Positions 56,356-64,000 of a DNA stretch of 64,000 nucleotides are shown in pieces. How positions within the stretch are numbered: the stretch's first letter is position 1; each line of letters starts with the position of its first letter. The position numbers and the translations under genes were made by a program. The notes beneath the pieces were generated by a model, which did not search any database, was not told where the DNA came from, and was given only the letters and a program-made list of their open reading frames with translations. This DNA is from Tenacibaculum pacificus (GTDB lineage: Bacteria > Bacteroidota > Bacteroidia > Flavobacteriales > Flavobacteriaceae). Where the stretch lies: the NCBI RefSeq assembly GCF_027941775.1, contig NZ_CP115917.1, positions 1-64,000 on the forward strand, written 5' to 3'.

Positions 56356-57399
56356 ATGAAAAAAATTAAAAAAACATATCGTTACGCGCTTTGGTCAGCA
56401 TTTTACTCTACTTCAATTTCTGTAATAATTGCTTTATTATCGTACTTTATTTTAATTGATTTATTAGGTATATGGGCTGTTGTTATTTTTGGAATTTTAA
56501 TGTTTATTGTTTTATTTTTGATTATTCAATACAGAGCTGAACATTTTATTTATCAAAGAGTAAAAAAATTATATGAAGATATTTCTATTTTAGATGTTAA
56601 TGATTTAGAAAGAAAAGATGTTACAACAGATGTTGAGGCATTAACCAAAAGCCTACAAACATACGTAGAAGATAGAAGTAAAGAAATAGTAGTATTAACA
56701 CAAAGAGATTCTTTTAGAAGAGATTTTTTAGGAAACGTAGCACACGAGTTAAAAACGCCACTTTTTACAATACAAGGGTATATTTTAACTTTGATTGAAG
56801 GCGCAGCCGAAGACAAAGAAATCCGTACAAAATATTTAGGAAGAGCTAATAAAGGCGTAGAAAGATTGACTTCTATTATTAAAGATTTAGACACGCTTGC
56901 TAAATTGGAAACTGAAGGAATGAAAATGAATATTCAAACCTTTAATATTGTAGAGCTTATTCAAAATGTTTTTGATTTATTTGAAATGAAAGCTAAAAAA
57001 CGAAACATTACTTTGTTATTTGATACAATTTATGAGTTTCCTCGTTTTGTTAGAGGTGATGTTGAGCGTATTGAACAAGTTTTAATTAACCTAATAGTTA
57101 ACTCTATTAAATATGGTAAAGTAGGAGGTATTACTACAGCAAGTATTGAAAGTTACAGCCCTAATAAGTTTATTATTAAAATAACTGATAATGGAGAAGG
57201 TATTAAAGAAGATCATATATCACGTTTATTTGAACGTTTTTATCGAGTAGATCAAAGTCGTTCTCGTGAACAAGGAGGTTCTGGTTTAGGTTTATCAATT
57301 GTAAAACATATTATTGAAGCTCATAACGAAACCATTTTACTAAAAAGTGATTATGGTAAAGGATCAGAGTTTTCTTTTACTTTAGAAAAAGCAATGTAA
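56356..57399 (+). CDS. Sensor histidine kinase (PhoR-like)
   Basis: This 347-residue protein has two adjacent N-terminal membrane helices (SISVIIALLSYFILIDLLGI, AVVIFGILMFIVLFLIIQY) with almost no periplasmic loop. A HAMP-like linker, the phosphoacceptor H130 in NVAHELKTPL, and a HATPase domain (VEQVLINLIVNSIKY-like N box, ITDNGEGI, GGSGLGLSIVKH) follow. The lack of a periplasmic sensor suggests that it senses within the membrane or through a partner. It pairs with the response regulator upstream. The start codon sits just after a terminator hairpin. A second terminator (57404-57434) closes the operon. Confidence 0.9.
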   Translation: MKKIKKTYRYALWSAFYSTSISVIIALLSYFILIDLLGIWAVVIFGILMFIVLFLIIQYRAEHFIYQRVKKLYEDISILDVNDLERKDVTTDVEALTKSLQTYVEDRSKEIVVLTQRDSFRRDFLGNVAHELKTPLFTIQGYILTLIEGAAEDKEIRTKYLGRANKGVERLTSIIKDLDTLAKLETEGMKMNIQTFNIVELIQNVFDLFEMKAKKRNITLLFDTIYEFPRFVRGDVERIEQVLINLIVNSIKYGKVGGITTASIESYSPNKFIIKITDNGEGIKEDHISRLFERFYRVDQSRSREQGGSGLGLSIVKHIIEAHNETILLKSDYGKGSEFSFTLEKAM

Positions 57400-57403
57400 T
57401 AAA

Positions 57404-57434
57404 AAAGGAGTTGATTTAATCAACTCCTTTTTTT
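57404..57434. terminator. Bidirectional terminator between the kinase gene and purD
   Basis: Stem AAAGGAGTTGA / TCAACTCCTTT with loop TTTAA, A run before and T run after, between convergent genes. Confidence 0.85.
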
Positions 57435-57451
57435 ATGATTTTATTTACTAT

Positions 57452-58726
57452 TTATACTAAATCAAATCCAATATCTTTTCTGTAATTCATTCCTTCAAAA
57501 GAAATTTTGTCGATGCTTTTGTATGATTTATCAAGTGCTTCTTGAATAGAATCTCCAAAAGAAGTAACCGCCATAACTCTTCCTCCATTTGAAACTACTT
57601 TACCATCTTTTTCTGTTGTTCCTGCATGAAAAACAATAGAATCTTCAGCTAAATCGAAACCAGTAATTTCTTTACCTTTTTCATATGCTTCAGGATATCC
57701 ACCTGCAACTAACATTACTGTTGTTGCGGTTTGAGAAGTTACTTCGTATGATTTTTCATCTAAAGTTCTATTTGCAACACCTTCGAATAAATCAACTAAA
57801 TCAGATTCAATTCTTGGTAAAACAACTTCTGTTTCAGGATCTCCCATACGAACGTTATATTCTACAACAGATGGATTTCCGTTATCGTTCATTAATCCGA
57901 TAAAAATAAATCCACGGTAATCAATTCCATCTTTCTGTAAACCATCAATAGTTGGTTTAACTACTAAATCTTCTACTTTTTGTAAAAAATCATCTGTAGC
58001 AAAAGGAACAGGAGAAATAGCACCCATTCCACCAGTATTTAAACCAGCGTCTCCTTCACCGATACGTTTGTAATCTTTTGCAGAAGGTAAAATTTTATAA
58101 TTTTTTCCATCTGTTAAAACGAATACAGAAAGCTCAATTCCTTTTAAAAATTCTTCAATAACAACGGTTGCTGAAGCTGCTCCAAATTTTTCATTTGAAA
58201 GCATTTCTTTTAATTCAGCTTTTGCTTCATCTAAATCAGTTAAAATTAAAACACCTTTACCACCAGCTAATCCATCAGCTTTTAAAACATAAGGAGGAGT
58301 TAAAGTTTCTAAAAAAGCTTGTCCTTGTTGTAAAGTTTCAGCCGTAAATGATTCATACTTTGCAGTAGGAATATTGTGCTTAATCATAAACTGTTTAGAA
58401 AAATCTTTACTACCTTCTAATAAAGCTCCGTCTTTTTTAGGACCAATAATAGCAATATTTTTTAACTCGTTATCAGCTAAAAAGAAATCATGAATACCTT
58501 CTACTAAAGGAGCTTCAGGACCTACAACAACCATATTAATTTGGTGTTGTAAAACAACTTCTTTTACTTGATTAAAGTTTGTTGGATTGATTGCAATATT
58601 TGTTGCAACCTCACTAGTACCTGCATTACCAGGTGCTACAAAAAGTTTTTTTGTTTTATTACTTTCTGAAAGTTTTTTTGCAAAAGCATGTTCTCTACCT
58701 CCTGACCCTAAAATTAAAATATTCAT
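57452..58726 (-). CDS. purD: Phosphoribosylamine--glycine ligase
   Basis: The product is 424 residues from the ATG at 58726; a more distal in-frame ATG (58756) overlaps the promoter -7 element and is not used. Full ATP-grasp GAR synthetase signatures are present: MNILILGSGGREHAFAKKL, VVVGPEAPLVEGI, YVLKADGLAGGKGV, VFVLTDGKNYKILPSAKDYK and VEYNVRMGDPETEVVLPRIE. It catalyses the second step of de novo purine synthesis, joining phosphoribosylamine and glycine. It stands alone, between a terminator and a DUF6909-like gene on the same strand. Confidence 0.97.
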   Translation of the reverse strand: MNILILGSGGREHAFAKKLSESNKTKKLFVAPGNAGTSEVATNIAINPTNFNQVKEVVLQHQINMVVVGPEAPLVEGIHDFFLADNELKNIAIIGPKKDGALLEGSKDFSKQFMIKHNIPTAKYESFTAETLQQGQAFLETLTPPYVLKADGLAGGKGVLILTDLDEAKAELKEMLSNEKFGAASATVVIEEFLKGIELSVFVLTDGKNYKILPSAKDYKRIGEGDAGLNTGGMGAISPVPFATDDFLQKVEDLVVKPTIDGLQKDGIDYRGFIFIGLMNDNGNPSVVEYNVRMGDPETEVVLPRIESDLVDLFEGVANRTLDEKSYEVTSQTATTVMLVAGGYPEAYEKGKEITGFDLAEDSIVFHAGTTEKDGKVVSNGGRVMAVTSFGDSIQEALDKSYKSIDKISFEGMNYRKDIGFDLV

Positions 58727-58753
58727 TGTGTATGTGTTGTATTGTTGTAAATG

Positions 58754-58761
58754 CAAATATA
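58754..58761 (-). promoter_or_regulatory. Promoter -7 element for purD
   Basis: On the minus strand TATATTTG (complement of 58761-58754) lies 27 nt upstream of the ATG at 58726 and overlaps the spurious upstream ATG. Confidence 0.5.
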
Positions 58762-58771
58762 AAATAAGAAA

Positions 58772-58798
58772 AAAGGCTATTTTAAAAAATAGCCTTTA
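58772..58798 (-). terminator. Intrinsic terminator after the DUF6909-like gene
   Basis: In the minus direction an AAAGGCTATTTT / AAATAGCCTTT stem is followed by a T run, just before the purD promoter. Confidence 0.75.
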
Positions 58799-58814
58799 AT
58801 TGTTAAAATAATTA

Positions 58815-60494
58815 TTAAAATATTTGTTCTAGTATTTTTTGTGTAATTACATAAGTGGGTAACACTCCGCTCATACCTAAACCTCCAGAGGCAAGAGTAG
58901 CACCTGTTTCTAGTGGATTATCAGAGGCGTAATAGGCGTATCTTACTTTAATATCTTCTCTAACATTACCTCTAATTTTAGATGCAGATTGAATTGCTTT
59001 CTGATAATGTGCCCCTTCCATTTCTAAACCGATAACATTCCATGTTGAATCATGAAAAAACTTCAATAAATCTTTATTTTGTAAAGAAGTTCCAAGTACA
59101 CTAACCATAGCGCCATCAAAAACATTTACGCCAAAGCCTTCTAAATCTTCTTTTGATAATTCATTTTTAAACGGATAATTATCCGCAGTACCTTCAAAAA
59201 TGTGTGCCGAAGGAATCATAATATCACCTTTTCCACCTTCTAAAATTCCTGCTTTTCCCATTATAGAAACAGAATCAACATTTAAGTGAATCCTTTTTCC
59301 ATCGGTTTTATACGGTTTTAATAATTCATCCATAGTTTCAAAAGCTTGTTCACCAAAAGCATAATCCATTACTATAAGTACTGGTTTTTGTCCTTCGGAA
59401 TTTACTTTTTTAAAGGAAGTAGTATCAAAATTTATTTTTTCGGTATCAATAATTTGAACATTAATATTTGTTCCTGAAGTATCTTTCAAATAAATCAGTC
59501 CATTTTCTGAAGCATAATTTTTAACAGTTTCTTGTAAATTATGACTATCACTATTACTTAATACTTCAAAAAGTTCAAAGCCTTTATTATTTTTAGCTTC
59601 TTTAGGTAGGGCATTTTTTGCATAAATACTATTCATAACGCTGTGCATATTGGCACTAATAATATGAATAGGACGTTTTAATAAGTTATTATCAAGCAAC
59701 GATTTTTTAATAGTATTTGCCCAAATTTCACCATAAATATGATGTCCAATTTCTTCTATTAAAGCAGTACTAAATTTTATAGAACGTTTGTTGTCGTTTG
59801 TTGTTTCGTTAATTGCTAGTTTACCTAACCAATATATTAAGTGAAAAAATCTGTTAGGATTTTCTTCGGATGAAAAGGTATTGTAAGTTGTATATACCTC
59901 ATCATAAGTTCTTCCTAAAATGTTTCCAAGATGTACAACAATTACATCTTTTTCTTCATCCGTAAGTGTTTTATTATAAATTACAATATCTTCTAAAAGA
60001 AGCCATTCTCTAATAAAACCATCTTCGGTATCAGAAATAACACGGTCTTTTATTTTATGCGATTCAATAAATAAAAAAGTTATGTGAGTTAGAATATCAT
60101 AAATTTCAGAACGACCACGAGTAATTTCGATATTCATTTGATCTTTATCAATACGATAACAATTTCTTCGTCTTTTCGGAGGAACAATTGTTTTAAATTT
60201 TGAATTTCGATATCCTTCATCAGCAGTTAAGTTGATAAATTGACATTCTTCAATTCCTTCGGGTAATCGTTCAATAATATAAACTAAACCGTTTAATTCG
60301 ATTTTACTTTCAGCAATTGATCCGTAAATTTCAGGTCTTAATTGTAATAACGATTTACGTAATGTTTCACCAGAAATTCCCATAGGTTTATAAAATCCGC
60401 GACTAAATAAATGACGCATAGATATATATAGTTTTTCTATTGCATTGGTAGATTCTTGTGCTCTGGTACGTTCTTTATAATTGGGGTTTGGCAT
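58815..60494 (-). CDS. DUF6909-like protein with nucleoside-phosphorylase-like C-terminal half
   Basis: This 559-residue soluble protein has an N-terminal half (1 to about 330) that is helical and of no family I can name with certainty. The C-terminal 230 residues read like a purine nucleoside phosphorylase fold, with PVLIVMDYAFGEQAF, GGKGDIMIPSAHIFEG, GAMVSVLGTSLQNKD and NVIGLEMEGAHYQKAI. The last matches the MEG/MEA ribose-binding motif of phosphorylases and AMP nucleosidases. It is followed directly by purD, which supports a purine role (inference). DUF6909 is my recollection of the name for this Bacteroidetes family. Confidence 0.6.
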   Translation of the reverse strand: MPNPNYKERTRAQESTNAIEKLYISMRHLFSRGFYKPMGISGETLRKSLLQLRPEIYGSIAESKIELNGLVYIIERLPEGIEECQFINLTADEGYRNSKFKTIVPPKRRRNCYRIDKDQMNIEITRGRSEIYDILTHITFLFIESHKIKDRVISDTEDGFIREWLLLEDIVIYNKTLTDEEKDVIVVHLGNILGRTYDEVYTTYNTFSSEENPNRFFHLIYWLGKLAINETTNDNKRSIKFSTALIEEIGHHIYGEIWANTIKKSLLDNNLLKRPIHIISANMHSVMNSIYAKNALPKEAKNNKGFELFEVLSNSDSHNLQETVKNYASENGLIYLKDTSGTNINVQIIDTEKINFDTTSFKKVNSEGQKPVLIVMDYAFGEQAFETMDELLKPYKTDGKRIHLNVDSVSIMGKAGILEGGKGDIMIPSAHIFEGTADNYPFKNELSKEDLEGFGVNVFDGAMVSVLGTSLQNKDLLKFFHDSTWNVIGLEMEGAHYQKAIQSASKIRGNVREDIKVRYAYYASDNPLETGATLASGGLGMSGVLPTYVITQKILEQIF

Positions 60495-60533
60495 ATTTTT
60501 TTATACCAAATATACAAATTAACTTGTTGATTT

Positions 60534-62159
60534 TTATTTTGTTAAAATACTAGTATATTTTTTTTGATTATTAAGTAAACTCACAGCTTTGCTTATGGTT
60601 TCATCATTTTTAAGTTGATGCTTAAATAACCCTTCTTTATACACGTATCTTTTTATAATTTGATTTTGTATTTCTTTAGATAAAAAACTTTTGTTGATAA
60701 CAATTTGTGCTACTTTTTCTTTTTTCAATTTTTGAATAATAGCTTTATATTCTGTTGAAATATCATTGTTATTTTTTACTGAATGATATGCTTTTTTAAA
60801 TAATTTTTCTTCTTTGGAAACAAAAGATGTGTCTTTATAAAGTAAATAGTTTTTAAAGTCTGTAAAATTTTCAGTTTTAAAACTAAAATTATCTGTTATT
60901 AAGTTTTCATTTTTATTGGTAAAATCAGTTACAAAATTAAAGATAGCTTTCGATTTTAATAGTTTTTTTGTTTCTACTGATTTTTTAGAGAATCCTGTTT
61001 TTATATCAGGATTTACACCACCGCCATCATAAACCGTTCTTCCGTTTTTTGTTTTAAATTGATTAACTGTTCCTTCAGAAAACTTAGGAACTTGTCCTGT
61101 TTTAGCATCTCTATTAGTATAATCTAATTCTTGAATACAACGTCCGCTAGGAGTATAGTATTTCGAAATAGTAGCTTTCATTTGTGTTCCGTAATTTAGT
61201 TTAAAATAACGTTGCACTAAACCTTTTCCAAAAGAGCGTTCGCCCATAATTACGGCTCTATCATAATCTTGCAAAGCACCCGATACAATTTCAGAAGCCG
61301 AAGCAGAACGATCATTTATTAAAACAACAACAGGTATTTCAGTATCTAAAGGATCTCTTCTTGTTTTATAAATATTGCTATTTTTTTTAGTTTTACCACG
61401 AGTATCTACTACTTTTAAGCCTTTTGGAATAAATATATTTGTAATATTTACGGCATCAAATAAAGAACCTCCAGGATTGTTACGTAAATCAAAAACTAAC
61501 TTTTTCATTCCTTTTTCTTTCAATTCATTGAAAGCTTTGGCAACTTCTTGTGTTGCTTTTTGATTGGTAAATTTTGTTAAAATAATATAGCCAGTTTCGG
61601 CATCAATCATATTGTAAAAAGGAACAGGATTTAAAATAACTTTATCTAGTTTTAAATCAATATTTTTTAGTGTTCCATTTCTATCAATAATTAAAGAAAG
61701 TTCTTTATTAGGAGTTCCTTTAAGCATTTGTGAATATTGGTTTTTGGCTAGTTCAATTAACTTTTGACCGTTCACTGTTGTAATAATATCACCTGCTTTT
61801 AAGCCTGCTTTATCTGCTGAAAACCCTTTGTAAACTTCTAAAACACTAATTCCTTTTTTTGTATAAAAAACAGAAATTCCAATACCTCCATATTCTCCTT
61901 CACGTCTAATACGTGCATCTTCCACATCTTGTTCGTTGTAAAAATTGGTATAAGGGTCTAAATTTTTAAGCGTGTTTTTAATGGCTTTGTCTGTTAATTC
62001 TCCAGGATTAATTTCATCAATATAATTAATGTTTAATTCTTTGAATAAGTTGTTGTAAATTTCTATTTGTTTTGCAATTTCAAAAAACTTAGATTGAAAT
62101 GAAAAAAAAACAGAAATAACAATAAGTGAACCAAAAAAAAGCGCTTTTTTATTCTTCAT
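60534..62159 (-). CDS. S41-family C-terminal processing protease with PDZ domain
   Basis: The product is 541 residues from ATG 62159, which overlaps the end of rnpA by 11 nt; an in-frame TTG at 62180 is less likely. A membrane anchor or signal (ALFFGSLIVISVFFSFQ) is followed by an N-terminal helical region and a PDZ domain (about 90-170, GYGG-like EYGGIGISV, ADKAGLKAGDIITTVNG). The peptidase core has the catalytic Ser in NDRSASASEIVSG and the Lys in ERSFGKGLVQ. It acts in the periplasm on the C-termini of exported proteins. The C-terminal 150 residues are an additional Lys/Phe-rich helical region. Confidence 0.9.
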   Translation of the reverse strand: MKNKKALFFGSLIVISVFFSFQSKFFEIAKQIEIYNNLFKELNINYIDEINPGELTDKAIKNTLKNLDPYTNFYNEQDVEDARIRREGEYGGIGISVFYTKKGISVLEVYKGFSADKAGLKAGDIITTVNGQKLIELAKNQYSQMLKGTPNKELSLIIDRNGTLKNIDLKLDKVILNPVPFYNMIDAETGYIILTKFTNQKATQEVAKAFNELKEKGMKKLVFDLRNNPGGSLFDAVNITNIFIPKGLKVVDTRGKTKKNSNIYKTRRDPLDTEIPVVVLINDRSASASEIVSGALQDYDRAVIMGERSFGKGLVQRYFKLNYGTQMKATISKYYTPSGRCIQELDYTNRDAKTGQVPKFSEGTVNQFKTKNGRTVYDGGGVNPDIKTGFSKKSVETKKLLKSKAIFNFVTDFTNKNENLITDNFSFKTENFTDFKNYLLYKDTSFVSKEEKLFKKAYHSVKNNNDISTEYKAIIQKLKKEKVAQIVINKSFLSKEIQNQIIKRYVYKEGLFKHQLKNDETISKAVSLLNNQKKYTSILTK

Positions 62160-62532
62160 TTTTATTAATTTCAGTGACAAATAGCGTTAATAATTTCTTC
62201 ATTTTAACTTCTAAATCGGCATAAGTCCATTCGTCTCTTGCAATATAAGAAATCATAAAGACATGAGGTTTATTTACAGCATCATAGACTGTATATTTCT
62301 TTTTTCGATACGTTTCACGTAATAAACGTTTTATTCGGTTTCTGTCAACCGCACTTTTAAAATTTCTTTTTGGAACAGAAACTCCTACCTGAACAGGAAA
62401 TTTTGAAGTATGTTCTGTTTGTATATATACCATTCGAAGTGGAAAAACTTTTATAGATTTTCCTTCTTCATACAATTTGCCTATCAGCTTTTTGCTCTTT
62501 AATCGTTCTTGTTTTCCTAGTGTAAATTTCAT
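62149..62532 (-). CDS. rnpA: Ribonuclease P protein component
   Basis: This protein of about 127 residues carries the RnpA motif region VGVSVPKRNFKSAVDRNRIK and RLLRETYRKKK. It binds the catalytic RNA and helps cleave tRNA 5' leaders. The ATG at 62532 is preferred because KFTLGKQERLKSKK is the usual N-terminus; ATGs at 62547, 62538 and 62535 are in frame, and a promoter-like TATGTTTG (minus strand, 62548-62541) overlaps the first. rpmH, its usual neighbour, is absent here. The gene overlaps the S41 protease gene by 11 nt, implying coupling. Confidence 0.9.
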   Translation of the reverse strand: MKFTLGKQERLKSKKLIGKLYEEGKSIKVFPLRMVYIQTEHTSKFPVQVGVSVPKRNFKSAVDRNRIKRLLRETYRKKKYTVYDAVNKPHVFMISYIARDEWTYADLEVKMKKLLTLFVTEINKNEE

Positions 62533-62640
62533 CATCATTACAAACATACATAAACCGCTACAAATCTTTTATAAAAACCTATTATAAAAGCTTTTTTTAA
62601 GGATTTTTAAATTGATATCTTTAATTTTTTATCTTTATAA

Positions 62641-62734
62641 GATATCTCTAGCCCTGATTGAAGCAATTGTTTGAGCTCCTTTTTTGATTTTTTTCAAAAA
62701 AGAGCGAGTGCGGAAAGCAGGAAATAGCTTCAAA
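62641..62734 (+). ncRNA. Candidate structured non-coding RNA (Flavo-1-like?)
   Basis: The segment folds by eye. An outer helix joins AGC-CCTG (62650-62656) to CAGG-AAAT-AGCT (62718-62729). An inner helix pairs GCTCCTTTTTTGA (62675-62687, one bulge) with TCAAAAAAGAGC (62694-62705). The GC-rich paired parts stand out from AT-rich surroundings. The word pattern recalls a flavobacterial conserved RNA such as Rfam Flavo-1, but I cannot confirm the family. It lies between rnpA and an acyl-CoA dehydrogenase gene and might be a 5' leader element of the latter. Orientation is assumed. Confidence 0.4.
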
Positions 62735-62767
62735 AAAAAATCATTAAAACAATCTTAAAATAACTTT

Positions 62768-63946
62768 ATGAAATCTGATTTATTTCAAGCACCTGATTAT
62801 TATCAAACAGATGATTTATTAACATATGAACACAAACTTGTTCGTGAAACTGCTCGTGAATGGGTAAAAAAAAATGTGTCTCCAATTATTGAAGATGCCG
62901 CACAAAACGCAAAGTTTCCGACGGAATTAATTAGTGGTTTGGCAGAAGTTGGAGCTTTTGGTTCATATATTCCTGAAGAATATGGAGGTGCAGGTTTAGA
63001 CCAAATTTCTTATGGATTAATAATGCAAGAATTAGAACGTGGCGATAGTGGTATTCGTTCAACAGCTTCGGTACAATCGTCTTTAGTAATGTTGCCTATT
63101 TATAATTATGGAAATGAAGCACAACGCCAAAAATATTTACCAAAGTTAGCTTCAGGAGAATGGATTGGAAGTTTTGGATTGACAGAACCAAATCACGGAA
63201 GTAATCCATCAGGTATGGAAACCAAGTTTAAAGATATGGGTGATTATTACTTATTAAATGGTGCAAAAATGTGGATTTCGAATGCGCCAATTTGTGATGT
63301 TGCCGTAGTTTGGGCAAAAAATGAAGAAGGACGTATTCATGGTTTACTTGTTGAAAGAGGCATGGAAGGGTTTTCTACGCCAGAAACACACAATAAATGG
63401 TCGTTAAGAGCTTCAATTACTGGAGAGCTTATTTTTGATAATGTTAAAATTCCTAAAGAAAATATATTGCTTAATAAATCGGGATTAGGAGCGCCTTTGT
63501 TATGTTTGGATTCGGCTCGTTATGGAATTGCTTGGGGTGCTATTGGTGCTGCAATGGATTGTTATGATACCGCTTTGCGATACGCAAAAGAACGTACACA
63601 ATTTGGTAAACCGATTGGTCAATTTCAATTGCAACAAAAAAAGTTAGCCGAAATGATTACCGAAATTACCAAAGCTCAGTTATTAACTTGGCGATTAGGA
63701 GTGTTAAAAAATGAAAATCGTGCAAGTTCGGCTCAAATATCTATGGCAAAAAGAAATAATGTTGATATGGCGATAAATATAGCTAGAGAAGCACGACAAA
63801 TTTTAGGCGCTATGGGAATATCGGGGGATTATTCTATTATGAGGCACGCTATGAATTTAGAAAGTGTAATTACTTATGAAGGAACACACGATGTTCATTT
63901 GTTAATTACAGGCTTAGATATTACAGGATTAAATGCTTTTAAGTAA
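62768..63946 (+). CDS. gcdH: Acyl-CoA dehydrogenase, glutaryl-CoA dehydrogenase-like
   Basis: This 392-residue protein has the three-domain acyl-CoA dehydrogenase layout. Family sequences closest to glutaryl-CoA dehydrogenase are visible: RGDSGIRSTASVQSSLVM, FGLTEPNHGSNPSGMETK, WISNAPICDVAVVWAK, RTQFGKPIGQFQLQQKKLAE and the catalytic-base region ESVITYEGTHDVH, in which E371 is the expected base. It oxidises glutaryl-CoA to crotonyl-CoA with FAD in lysine/tryptophan catabolism. Substrate preference is inferred from similarity. A candidate structured RNA sits 34 nt upstream. Confidence 0.85.
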   Translation: MKSDLFQAPDYYQTDDLLTYEHKLVRETAREWVKKNVSPIIEDAAQNAKFPTELISGLAEVGAFGSYIPEEYGGAGLDQISYGLIMQELERGDSGIRSTASVQSSLVMLPIYNYGNEAQRQKYLPKLASGEWIGSFGLTEPNHGSNPSGMETKFKDMGDYYLLNGAKMWISNAPICDVAVVWAKNEEGRIHGLLVERGMEGFSTPETHNKWSLRASITGELIFDNVKIPKENILLNKSGLGAPLLCLDSARYGIAWGAIGAAMDCYDTALRYAKERTQFGKPIGQFQLQQKKLAEMITEITKAQLLTWRLGVLKNENRASSAQISMAKRNNVDMAINIAREARQILGAMGISGDYSIMRHAMNLESVITYEGTHDVHLLITGLDITGLNAFK

Positions 63947-64000
63947 AAGGAGGAAGAAATGCTCTAAACGCTAAACCACTAACATACAAACAGAGCATTT

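Overview
The window is low-GC DNA with Bacteroidetes-type signals. Promoter -7 elements read TAnnTTTG, with TTG/TTTG about 20 nt further upstream where present. Two proteases carry C-terminal type IX secretion (T9SS) sorting domains. There are Bacteroidetes-restricted families (DUF4175, DUF4292, a DUF6909-like protein), a TonB/TonB-dependent receptor pair and a TerB-like protein. Together these point to a marine Flavobacteriaceae chromosome, close to the Tenacibaculum/Polaribacter group (inference). No tRNA, rRNA, CRISPR array, insertion sequence or prophage was seen.

Layout. 1-959 is a long AT-rich non-coding stretch with three exact TTATCAACA boxes and three TGTTAACA palindromes, a candidate replication origin, in front of RNase R. 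3.2-15.7 kb is housekeeping: a GIN-domain protein, TatA, YbjQ, an SPFH protein, a DoxX-like protein, a methyltransferase, MnmG-YbeY-DUF4175, GltX, an outer-membrane barrel and a TerB-like protein. 15.9-29.7 kb is DNA repair (sbcD-sbcC, then mfd) interrupted by a compact four-gene island at 20959-25693. The island encodes a metallo-beta-lactamase (MBL) fold protein, a trypsin-like protease, a small middle protein and a Rad50/SMC-like ABC ATPase. Its architecture matches the predicted ABC three-component (ABC-3C) conflict systems and it is the most interesting locus here.

29.1-40.5 kb carries a frameshifted membrane hydrolase, a DMT exporter, a probable unrecognised kinase-like protein, DprA, a thioesterase, an AI-2E family permease, a cell-envelope operon (nucleotidyltransferase, TPR protein, DUF4292 lipoprotein, EnvC-like protein broken by two compensating frameshifts) and a tandem-NBD peptide ABC ATPase. 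40.9-48.0 kb holds two tandem paralogous T9SS-exported subtilases. 48.1-54.6 kb has an ABC-F protein, then a TonB-like gene with an internal stop next to a TonB-dependent receptor with a frameshift, preceded by a truncated paralogue of the TonB-like gene. 54.6-64 kb has a PolB-type exonuclease, a PhoB/PhoR-like two-component pair separated by a terminator hairpin, purD, a DUF6909-like protein, an S41 protease with rnpA, a structured RNA candidate and an acyl-CoA dehydrogenase.

A recurrent oddity is that all four frameshifts lie in runs of exactly seven A/T. This suggests either homopolymer sequencing error or slippage-based variation. Cytosine runs also occur just before the start codons of several exported-protein genes.
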